Part shown: positions 1 through 5,810 of the stretch, in pieces
How the letters are laid out: the number at the start of each line of letters is the position of its first letter
Numbering within the stretch: position 1 is the first letter of the stretch
Assembly (NCBI GenBank): GCA_029907045.1
Contig: JARYMR010000065.1
Span: 1-8,198 of the forward strand
Direction of reading: 5' to 3'
Length of the DNA: 8,198 bases
Origin: Candidatus Bathyarchaeota archaeon
GTDB taxonomy: Archaea; Thermoproteota; Bathyarchaeia; Bathyarchaeales; UBA233
Position numbers and translations under genes: made by a program
The notes under the pieces: generated by a model
What the model was told of the DNA's origin: nothing
Databases searched by the model: none
What the model saw: only the letters and a program-made list of their open reading frames with translations

Positions 1-5
1 TGACT

Positions 6-338
6 TCACAAATAACTTAGGGGACGTAAGCACTTACATGGGCAAATCACGAACGGCACCTTAATAACAGAACATAAAAAGAGAGAGTTTGCGGGAGAAT
101 TCGCCAAAAAAGACCGATGTAACCGAGCTAGATTACCGGCCCGCATATTTTCATTAATGGAGCCATTATTAAAGAGTTTTTGGTCATGGTTAGATTGACC
201 ACTTTGGTCAGATTTATTTGTTTGTTCATCAAGAATTTTATTGACATATTCTATGTTTTGTCTATGATTAAGTGTTGGAGTAGTGTTGAGGTTGTTTGTC
301 TGTGCATGAGGTGGATACTGACCTGATGTATAGAACAT
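6..338 (-). CDS. hypothetical 110-residue ORF, doubtful
   Basis: I do not recognise this protein. Its ATG is preceded on the minus strand by AGAGGTCGATT (345-355), a good match to an archaeal Shine-Dalgarno, 11 nt from the start. A TTTAAAGCATATG stretch just upstream could serve as a TATA box. Residues 1-67 are polar and rich in Asn, Gln, Thr and Ser, look disordered, and use A/T-ending codons like the neighbouring genes. From residue 68 (MRAGNLARLHRSF) the character changes: three CGG codons, plus GCG, CCC and CCG, and a Cys-rich, low-plausibility tail (ICPCKC). The change falls at a small GC-rich patch near 120-146. It may be a real short gene, a gene whose 3' half was replaced, or chance. 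There are no membrane segments or known motifs. Confidence 0.3.
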   Translation of the reverse strand: MFYTSGQYPPHAQTNNLNTTPTLNHRQNIEYVNKILDEQTNKSDQSGQSNHDQKLFNNGSINENMRAGNLARLHRSFLANSPANSLFLCSVIKVPFVICPCKCLRPLSYL

Positions 339-570
339 GATTCCAATCGACCTCTTTGTACATATGCTTTAAACCTGTCGGCATTGCTATTTACATGATA
401 GTTTTCTAAATTCTAACTTTTTAATTTATTTTAAAATCTATTACAATTTCAGTTATTAGTGCTTACCAAGTATGCTAATGTTTCTTTATATTAATTTAAA
501 CCTAAACATGTGGAGGAGAACGTTACCAAGTAGCTTGCAAATATTTACTGGAACTATTTTCTAAAGGCCG

Positions 571-588
571 TTTTATTATTTTAAAAGG
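571..588 (+). promoter_or_regulatory. possible TATA region for the 54-residue ORF
   Basis: TTTTATTATTTTAAAAGG holds a TATA-like core (TTTTAAAA at 579-586). Initiation about 25 nt downstream would fall almost on the ATG at 608, as expected for a leaderless archaeal transcript. In DNA this AT-rich such matches are common, so support is weak. Confidence 0.25.
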
Positions 589-607
589 TAAATTTGCATA
601 TAAGTAT

Positions 608-772
608 ATGAAAACAGACAATATAATAGTAGATTTAATAATCGACCCACTGAAATATTCTACTTTCTTTTCCTATATAGCCAATTCGTCCTTTCGTGTT
701 ACAAAATGTGCTTCTATTCTGCAGAATGGTGCTAAATCAAAAATAACAAAACAAGTCTCAAAGGATGTTTGA
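608..772 (+). CDS. possible leaderless small protein, 54 residues
   Basis: An ATG-to-TGA ORF begins MKTDNIIVDLIIDPLKYSTF and ends with a Lys-rich segment (KSKITKQVSKDV). I do not recognise it. The composition is protein-like: a hydrophobic first half (residues 5-25) and a basic second half, with no clear transmembrane helix. No Shine-Dalgarno lies at a usable distance; the nearest AAGG is about 20 nt upstream. A TATA-like box sits at the distance expected for a leaderless start. It converges on the binding-protein gene. It may be real, a fragment of a lost gene, or chance. Confidence 0.28.
   Translation: MKTDNIIVDLIIDPLKYSTFFSYIANSSFRVTKCASILQNGAKSKITKQVSKDV
733..752 (-). terminator. possible oligo-U terminator of the binding-protein gene
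   Basis: Read on the minus strand this is TTGTTTTGTTATTTTTGATT, a T-rich cluster about 120 nt past the stop codon. A second T5 run lies at 772-776. Archaeal transcription often ends on U-tracts without a hairpin. AT-rich background lowers certainty. Confidence 0.3.
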
Positions 773-791
773 AAAAGGGGGGAGTTAAAGA

Positions 792-875
792 TTATTGGTG
801 ATTAGCTGCTTTTTCAAAGTTTTTAGCCAACAATATCAAGTCTTTTATGTCTGTTCTGTTGGTGAGTCTTACCAG
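792..875 (-). pseudogene. out-of-frame dockerin repeat relic
   Basis: Directly past the binding-protein stop, in a different minus frame, the DNA reads TNRTDIKDLILLAKNF, then EKAANHQ and TAA (792-794). This aligns with the last dockerin repeat of the neighbour (DNKVDVKDLVLLIKNY): 9 of the 17 aligned residues from Asp/Thr to Gly/Glu are identical and several more are conservative (V/I, K/R, Y/F). Many codons differ at synonymous positions, which indicates old coding homology and not a recent copy. The first calcium-ligand positions (D-x-N-x-D) are lost, so it cannot be a working EF-hand. The frame is closed upstream by a TAA inside the neighbour's coding region, so no start is available. It is either a frameshifted third repeat or the tail of a deleted paralogue. 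Confidence 0.55.
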
Positions 876-3142
876 TATTGTCCGTAGTTTTTAATTAGTA
901 GGACCAGATCTTTGACGTCGACTTTGTTATCAGAGTTTATGTCTGCATTAGGGTTCCATCTAAGATGACTTGGATATGAACCGTAGGCTTTTACGTCTAG
1001 TACCAAGTCTTTTACGTCAACTTTTCTGTCGCCGTTAATGTCGCCTGGAACAGTGACGAGAACCATATCGTATGATAATGTGTTGTCTTGTGTGTATGTT
1101 TCACCTGGAACAGGTTCAACATAAGCCCAAATGGTGTAGTTGCCTTTTGCATAGCCGCTGGTGTCCCACGTGAAGGTTATAGTTTGTGATGCGAGGCTTT
1201 CAAGGTTGAGGTTTGTGTTGCCGATTGGAGTTGTGTTAGCGTAAAGTGTTATGGTTGTTGTTTCGTAAAAGTCTCCTATGTTTGTGACAGTAACTGTTAT
1301 ATTCATTTTGTATCCTTGACCGATGATTGTTTTTTTGGGTTGGATTTCTCTTTCAGATATATCGTGGAAGGGTGAGTATCTGAAGAAGTATGGGTTTGCT
1401 CTTAAAAGCCACCACTGGTTTGGTTCATGTCCTGCAATCACGTATGGTCCTGAACCTGTTAGGTTGCCTGTTGTTACATATTCTCCTAATTCTTCGACTT
1501 GGTCTGGTGGTATGCTTTCCCATACGTGCTTTGGCACTATTGGGACGAACCCTACCATTTCAAGGAACCATATGGACTCAACGCTAAAGTAGATGGTTAT
1601 GGTGTAGGGATCAGGTGTTTCTATGTGTGGTGTGTCAGTATCTATGTCGTCAATCATCTCAACATATGGATAGAAGGTTTGTCCAGTGTCATACATGTAT
1701 TTCATGGTGAATGCTACATCTTCTGAAGTTAACGGATTGCCGTCGGACCACTTAAGGTTTTCAAAGAGGTTGAATGTTATTTTCGTAGCGGTTTCTCCTT
1801 CATTGTCCCATGTTCCTATCGTCCAGTTCCTTGCAAACCATGGAATGTATTCTCCTGTAAATGGATTCCTTATAATTAATGTGCCGTAAAGTGCAGTTGC
1901 GAGGAACATATCCCATGTTGAATATTGCGTGATTGGGTTTATGTGGTCAAGTTCTGAAAGCATTCCGAATCTTAGAACACCACCTCTTTCCACATCGTCT
2001 GGGTGTGCATTCAAGAAAGTCCACCAGTCAGAAACGCCAGCTGTGACAAGAGCGAATTTCACGTTAGGAAAGCCATTCCACAGCATGTCCCAATAGGTTT
2101 CTTCTCCTACATGGTGTCCGTATTTGGCTCTGTAGGCTGATGCTCCAGCAGCGTGGTATACTGGAATTAGGGGCACTTGATCCATCATAACTGCGAGGGC
2201 TTTTTTAAAGGCGTACTTTGATGTTTCCAAGTCTGATGCGTACTTGTATCGTGTAATCCAATAGTCGTATGTGCTGTTCATAAAGAATACGTTGTTCCAT
2301 GCCCAATCTATTGTGGGGTCTGCGAATTGGCTGTGCCAATAGTCATAGAAGAATAACAGATTATTGTAGGGACCTAGTCCCTCTGTGTATATGTGGTAAT
2401 CGTAAGGCATGCAATAAGCGTGAGCCCAACAAGTATCTTTATCCACCACATACAAGTTTACATCAATACCTATATCTTCTAATTCAGTTGCCAGCATCTG
2501 TCCCAAGGCAGCTCTAAGGGGATCATCCTCCCTTGCATAAAATTCCAGTGGCGGCAAATCAAAGATTGTTCCGTTAGGAGCTTTCCATTCCAACCAAGGA
2601 TCAGCATCCCAGTTTTTATAACCAGCATTCTCGAGTATTTGAACTGCAATGTCTGGAGCATACCAATATTTTGGAGCACTTGGGTTATACCATTCAGACC
2701 AATCTGGTTCTGACCAAACCATGCTATCCATTAACTCTCCAGCAAAAGCATGCAACACATCTGTGTAAAAATCTTCGTATGGAACCAAATAAGCTATGGC
2801 TTTTCTAAAGCGGTAATCGCTAGTTGGCCAGTTCAAACAATTCAAGTCAAGCGGGTAGCTATCCCACATTGTTAGATTTTCTATGACATAGTCAGGATTA
2901 CCTTGCAATTCGTACCAACTCTCATAAGTTAGCGGCCAATCCATAACATCGATGAGACCATCTTTAAACGCTTGATATTCTTGGTCATACCCTGGATAAA
3001 TTATCAATTGCAGATAATCGACTCTTGGTCCCCACCCTCCAACTGTTCCTCCGTCAGTTTGAATAGAAATCGGAGTTAAGCTTAAGAGTAAAACTGCCAG
3101 CATCGAAGCTAAGAGCATTTTTCTATAACAATTTTTATACAT
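869..3142 (-). CDS. secreted family-5 solute-binding protein, permuted, with CARDB and dockerin
   Basis: This 757-residue protein is the likely extracellular ligand-binding component of the divergent Dpp/Opp-type transporter. Residues 1-28 form a signal peptide (basic MYKNCYRK, then a Leu-rich core) with no lipobox Cys. Residues about 37-345 match the C-terminal half of SBP_bac_5 proteins: GPRVDYLQLIIYPG, FKDGLIDV, the RFRKAIAYLV segment, ENAGY, ELEDIGIDVNLYV, and the closing QVPLIPVYH. Residues about 386-592 match the family's N-terminal half: RGGVLRFGM, LKWSDGNPLTSEDVAFTM, FVPIVPKHVWE, GSGPYVI and RANPYFF. The order is therefore reversed relative to the family. Residues about 595-695 are a CARDB-like beta sandwich (ITVTVTNIGDF, GNYTIWAYVEPVPGE, QDNTLSYD). 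Residues 700-757 are a two-repeat dockerin. Family proteins are usually 500-600 residues. The ATG follows GGAGAGAGG. Ligand unknown: peptide or oligosaccharide. Confidence 0.9.
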   Translation of the reverse strand: MYKNCYRKMLLASMLAVLLLSLTPISIQTDGGTVGGWGPRVDYLQLIIYPGYDQEYQAFKDGLIDVMDWPLTYESWYELQGNPDYVIENLTMWDSYPLDLNCLNWPTSDYRFRKAIAYLVPYEDFYTDVLHAFAGELMDSMVWSEPDWSEWYNPSAPKYWYAPDIAVQILENAGYKNWDADPWLEWKAPNGTIFDLPPLEFYAREDDPLRAALGQMLATELEDIGIDVNLYVVDKDTCWAHAYCMPYDYHIYTEGLGPYNNLLFFYDYWHSQFADPTIDWAWNNVFFMNSTYDYWITRYKYASDLETSKYAFKKALAVMMDQVPLIPVYHAAGASAYRAKYGHHVGEETYWDMLWNGFPNVKFALVTAGVSDWWTFLNAHPDDVERGGVLRFGMLSELDHINPITQYSTWDMFLATALYGTLIIRNPFTGEYIPWFARNWTIGTWDNEGETATKITFNLFENLKWSDGNPLTSEDVAFTMKYMYDTGQTFYPYVEMIDDIDTDTPHIETPDPYTITIYFSVESIWFLEMVGFVPIVPKHVWESIPPDQVEELGEYVTTGNLTGSGPYVIAGHEPNQWWLLRANPYFFRYSPFHDISEREIQPKKTIIGQGYKMNITVTVTNIGDFYETTTITLYANTTPIGNTNLNLESLASQTITFTWDTSGYAKGNYTIWAYVEPVPGETYTQDNTLSYDMVLVTVPGDINGDRKVDVKDLVLDVKAYGSYPSHLRWNPNADINSDNKVDVKDLVLLIKNYGQYW
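881..943 (-). repeat. dockerin EF-hand repeat 2
   Basis: Residues 734-754 contain DINSDNKVDVKDL followed by an amphipathic helix ending in YG. The D-x-N-x-D...D spacing fits a calcium-binding dockerin loop. It is closely similar to repeat 1, the usual layout of a type I-like dockerin. Confidence 0.8.
980..1042 (-). repeat. dockerin EF-hand repeat 1
   Basis: Residues 701-721 contain DINGDRKVDVKDL and a helix ending in AYG. Arg stands at the loop position usually filled by Gly, but the acidic ligand positions are kept. The linker to repeat 2 (SYPSHLRWNPNA) resembles the W-N-P-N-A linker I recall from archaeal dockerin tails. Confidence 0.8.
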
Positions 3143-3145
3143 TTT

Positions 3146-3154
3146 CCTCTCTCC
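3146..3154 (-). promoter_or_regulatory. ribosome binding site of the binding-protein gene
   Basis: On the minus strand GGAGAGAGG lies 3 nt from the ATG, its GGAG 8 nt away. This is the only strong Shine-Dalgarno near the 5' end, so it fixes the start just before the signal peptide. Confidence 0.75.
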
Positions 3155-3177
3155 AAATTAATTTGTCTTTAAGCTTA

Positions 3178-3190
3178 ATTTAAGTTTTAT
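3178..3190 (-). promoter_or_regulatory. probable BRE/TATA of the binding-protein gene
   Basis: On the minus strand ATAAAACTTAAAT starts 48 nt from the ATG, so initiation would fall near 3160, just ahead of the Shine-Dalgarno. It shares TAAAACTTA with the boxes before the permease operon and the methyltransferase. TTAAG/CTTAA half-sites next to it (palindrome TTAAGCTTAA at 3169-3178 and CTTAATTTAAG at 3174-3184) could bind a regulator. Confidence 0.45.
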
Positions 3191-3223
3191 GGAAATATCT
3201 TCTGCTACTTAGAAGAAAATCTA

Positions 3224-3241
3224 GTTAAAACTTATTTTAAC
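3224..3241 (+). promoter_or_regulatory. promoter and inverted repeat of the transporter operon
   Basis: GTTAAAACTTATTTTAAC is a perfect inverted repeat with 7-bp arms and a 4-bp centre, and it also contains a TATA-like core (CTTATTTTA). Initiation near 3260 would leave a leader of about 30 nt carrying the Shine-Dalgarno. The dyad on the TATA could be a repressor operator. AT-rich sequence makes chance dyads fairly likely. Confidence 0.45.
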
Positions 3242-3274
3242 AAAAAAGATAAAAACACGATTGCTGAAATTAAT

Positions 3275-3283
3275 GGAGAAGGA
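3275..3283 (+). promoter_or_regulatory. ribosome binding site of the dppB-like gene
   Basis: GGAGAAGGA lies 6 nt before the ATG at 3290. An earlier ATG at 3273 is out of frame, so this site supports the chosen start. Confidence 0.65.
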
Positions 3284-3289
3284 AAGAGA

Positions 3290-4270
3290 ATGGGGCTTCG
3301 GACATACATTGCTAAAAGGGCTGTTTACTCCATTATCTTGATTTTTGTAGTAATCACGATTAACTTCCTCATTTTTATGGTTAGAAATCCCGTACAAATA
3401 ATGGCTGGTGGAAAGAAACTACGCCAAGAACAAATTCAACAATTATATGAACGCTTCGGACTGCTCGATCCCCTGCATATAAGATACTTGAAATACATTC
3501 AAAACCTCTTAACGTTTCAGTTTGGCTACTCTTACCGTACAGGACAAGCCGTATCTCTCGAGATTTCTTCACGCCTTCAAAATACTCTTACATTATGTCT
3601 TACTGCGGAAATAATAGCAGTTATAGTTGGTTTGGCCCTCGGAGTTATAGCAGCTTTTAAAAGAGGTGGAATCCTAGACACATTCATCTCTGGTCTTTCA
3701 GTAATTACGCAAGGATTGCCCGTCTTTTGGGTGGGAATGCTTTTGCTTTTAATCTTTTCATATACCCTACATTGGTTTCCAGCTGGCTTTTCATTTCCCC
3801 CAGAATGGGCTATCTATGGTAAACCTGATAATTTTCTGATAGAACTTGCAGTCCGCTTGCGCCATTTATTCTTGCCAGCTTTAGCATTAGTTATCCTTAG
3901 CGGTGGAGGATATGTTCTTTTAACAAGGGCTTCAATGCTGGAGGTTTTAAGCGAGGACTATTTAGTCACTTTAAAAGCGAAAGGAATTAGCGACACTAAA
4001 ATACTCTTTAAACATGCATTAAAAAACGCTTCATTGCCAATAATAACACAAGTTGGAATAGCCTTTGGTCTCACCTTATCAGGAGCAATGCTGACAGAAA
4101 CAGTTTTTCAATATCCAGGATTGGGAATGTGGATTTGGCAATCCATCGAAAGTTGGGATTATCCAGCATTACAAACAATTTTTTACCTTGTAAGTTTATG
4201 CGTAATTGCCGCCAATTTCCTAGTTGACATAGTTTACGGAATTATTGACCCGCGAATAAGATATGGGTGA
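3290..4270 (+). CDS. dppB: Dpp/Opp-type ABC transporter permease, DppB family
   Basis: At 326 residues this is the normal size for the first inner-membrane subunit of a peptide/nickel/oligosaccharide-class (BPD_transp_1) ABC importer. It starts with a basic stretch (MGLRTYIAKR) and a first helix at about 10-31. The extracytoplasmic loop has the family segment QIQQLYERFGLLDPLHIRYL and then FGYSY. Further helices lie at about 98-121, 132-158, 190-211, 250-270 and 296-318. The WFPAGF motif is at 162-167. The EAA loop that docks the ATPase is at about 222-250 (EDYLVTLKAKGISDTKILF). The C-terminus carries FQYPGLG and ends IDPRIRYG, as is typical of DppB. It is the first gene of the operon; the next start is 6 nt after its stop. 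The ligand cannot be assigned. Confidence 0.93.
   Translation: MGLRTYIAKRAVYSIILIFVVITINFLIFMVRNPVQIMAGGKKLRQEQIQQLYERFGLLDPLHIRYLKYIQNLLTFQFGYSYRTGQAVSLEISSRLQNTLTLCLTAEIIAVIVGLALGVIAAFKRGGILDTFISGLSVITQGLPVFWVGMLLLLIFSYTLHWFPAGFSFPPEWAIYGKPDNFLIELAVRLRHLFLPALALVILSGGGYVLLTRASMLEVLSEDYLVTLKAKGISDTKILFKHALKNASLPIITQVGIAFGLTLSGAMLTETVFQYPGLGMWIWQSIESWDYPALQTIFYLVSLCVIAANFLVDIVYGIIDPRIRYG
4265..4270 (+). promoter_or_regulatory. ribosome binding site supporting a GTG start
   Basis: GGGTGA overlaps the dppB-like stop codon and lies 6 nt before GTG at 4277. It matches the GGTGA part of the archaeal anti-SD complement and implies translational coupling. The next in-frame ATG (4346) would remove the cytoplasmic N-terminus. 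Confidence 0.55.
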
Positions 4271-4276
4271 AATTCG

Positions 4277-5809
4277 GTGTCAAGCTGGTATAAAACAAAA
4301 GTGGCGCTCCGCCTAAAAGGATTCATTAAAGTATTAAAAATTGTTATGCAAAATAAAAGGGGAGTTTTAGGTATCGCTATTCTAACTTTATTTGTTTTTA
4401 TAGCCCTTGCAGCACCAATAATTGCCCCTTATGACCCCATAAAAATACCAAAAAAAGTTATAGCCAGCTCCCTCACTATGCCTTCTTGGATAAAATACAT
4501 ACCAGGCTACGAAAACGTCAGCGAAAACCTAGACCCCATTGAAGACTCAGGATTTTCTACAAACGCTTCGCTACAACAATGGAAATTTATTACAAATGCA
4601 ACAGTCCAATGCATTTCACTGGAATACTCATATAACGAAGGAAGCCCAGATACTGGTCCAGGCTGCGTAGCTATAAACTTAAATCGCTCTGAAACTACAC
4701 TAATAGAGGGAATAAAGGCCGTTTTATGTAAAGAGTTTGTTTATCCCTACGGAAATCCGCCAAGTAAATGGGCTGGAACAATTTCTGTTAAGGTCGATGC
4801 TCCCGAAAACACTACTATAACAATGTATAACCTTAACATCACGGTTTTCATTGAACAACTTGACGGAAATAAAACAGTTTTATGGTCTCCACAAGAAGGC
4901 CTTAGAAAGTGTGGAGGCATTTACGAAATTGGAACATGGATTAAACCAAGTATAACAGGACTTAAGCCATTTCCTAAACTCATAGATTCCGACATTCTGG
5001 ATCCAAACAGAAAAACGTTTTCAAGACCAACAAATTATACTTTTGGCGTTGAAATTCTTTTTGGCAAAGAACTATTGAACGTCACAGTTTACATAGACGA
5101 CCTCAACCTGAAGTTATATGGGGAAGCCTTCGGTCTACTTGGAACCGATAGGTTTGGACGAGACATATTCTCTCAGCTAATATATGGAACAAGAATTTCC
5201 CTTCTAGTTGGATTTCTTGGAGCGCTTTTCTCTACGTTCATAGGACTAATTATAGGGTTATTTTCGGGATATTTTGGTGGAGTCTTAGATGAGGTTATGA
5301 TGAGAATAACTGACGCTTTCTTGGTGATACCTGAACTCCCATTACTCTTAGTATTAGTGGCTGTTCTTGGACCATCATTATGGATTATAATTGTAGCAAT
5401 ATCCTTCCTTGGATGGATGGGTTTCGCTAGAATAGTGAGATCTCAAGTTCTAAGCCTTAAAGAAAGACCTTTTGTTGACGCATCAAAAATTCTGGGCGGA
5501 AGTAAATTTTACATAATCTTTAGCGTCTTAACCCCAAACGTTATGAATCTAGTTTACGTTACACTGGCAACTTCAGCACCTGCAGCCATTTATTCGGAGG
5601 CATATCTGAGTTTCCTCGGTTTATATCCAACGGAAGTAATGACATGGGGAAGAATGCTCCATGATGCTTTGCGGGCACCTGGAGGCGTTCAGAGATGGTG
5701 GTGGGTTCTCCCGCCTGGCTTGTGCATAGCAGCAATTTCGATAGCATTCATTTTCATAGGATATGCCTTGGACGAAATATTTAACCCAAAACTTAGGGAA
5801 AGATACTAA
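4277..5809 (+). CDS. dppC: Dpp/Opp-type ABC transporter permease, DppC family, with large extracellular insert
   Basis: This is the second membrane subunit, 510 residues against the usual 280-310. The N-terminus fits the family: NKRGVLGIAILTLF starts helix 1 (about 28-50), then APIIAPYDP. The next family motif, LGTDRFGRDIFSQLIYGTR, comes only at 288-306. Between them, about 57-283 form an insert rich in beta strands. It holds nine N-x-S/T sequons (N80, 96, 107, 136, 178, 187, 198, 253, 268), all of the sequons I find in the protein, and four Cys (112, 130, 151, 212), and ends with VYIDDLNLKLYG, like many carbohydrate-binding jelly rolls. It should face outside, near the binding protein. The rest is normal: helices at about 303-330, 345-365, 368-388 and 475-496, an EAA loop at about 396-428 (ERPFVDASKILGGSKFYII), and EAYLSFLGL. 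GTG start; its stop is 1 nt from the next ATG. Confidence 0.92.
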   Translation: MSSWYKTKVALRLKGFIKVLKIVMQNKRGVLGIAILTLFVFIALAAPIIAPYDPIKIPKKVIASSLTMPSWIKYIPGYENVSENLDPIEDSGFSTNASLQQWKFITNATVQCISLEYSYNEGSPDTGPGCVAINLNRSETTLIEGIKAVLCKEFVYPYGNPPSKWAGTISVKVDAPENTTITMYNLNITVFIEQLDGNKTVLWSPQEGLRKCGGIYEIGTWIKPSITGLKPFPKLIDSDILDPNRKTFSRPTNYTFGVEILFGKELLNVTVYIDDLNLKLYGEAFGLLGTDRFGRDIFSQLIYGTRISLLVGFLGALFSTFIGLIIGLFSGYFGGVLDEVMMRITDAFLVIPELPLLLVLVAVLGPSLWIIIVAISFLGWMGFARIVRSQVLSLKERPFVDASKILGGSKFYIIFSVLTPNVMNLVYVTLATSAPAAIYSEAYLSFLGLYPTEVMTWGRMLHDALRAPGGVQRWWWVLPPGLCIAAISIAFIFIGYALDEIFNPKLRERY

Positions 5810-5810
5810 A

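Larger units (their letters stand above)
339..868. other. sparse intergenic stretch
   Basis: This is very AT-rich DNA between the 110-residue ORF and the binding-protein gene. I see no RNA gene, insertion sequence or CRISPR repeat. It holds only the possible 54-residue ORF at 608-772 and the dockerin-like relic at 792-875, both listed separately. A 10-nt direct repeat TTACCAAGTA occurs at about 464 and 524 but is too short to interpret. Confidence 0.5.

Noticed and set aside
120..146. A tRNA-like 5' half on the minus strand (GGGCCGGTAATCTAGCTCGG).
   Set aside because: The D-stem does not pair, no anticodon stem forms, and no matching CCGGCCC acceptor end or T-arm follows. At most it is a remnant; chance is as likely.
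464..536. The direct repeat TTACCAAGTA, as a possible CRISPR or operator.
   Set aside because: There are only two 10-nt copies, with no further units and no dyad.
1323..1889. Several plus-strand ORFs of 65-89 codons over the binding-protein gene.
   Set aside because: They lie antisense to a strongly supported coding region and have no recognisable domains.
5763..5810. An earlier ATG for the DppD-like ATPase.
   Set aside because: It overlaps the permease C-terminus and adds 16 residues that do not fit the family, while ATG 5811 is followed at once by the family N-terminus.
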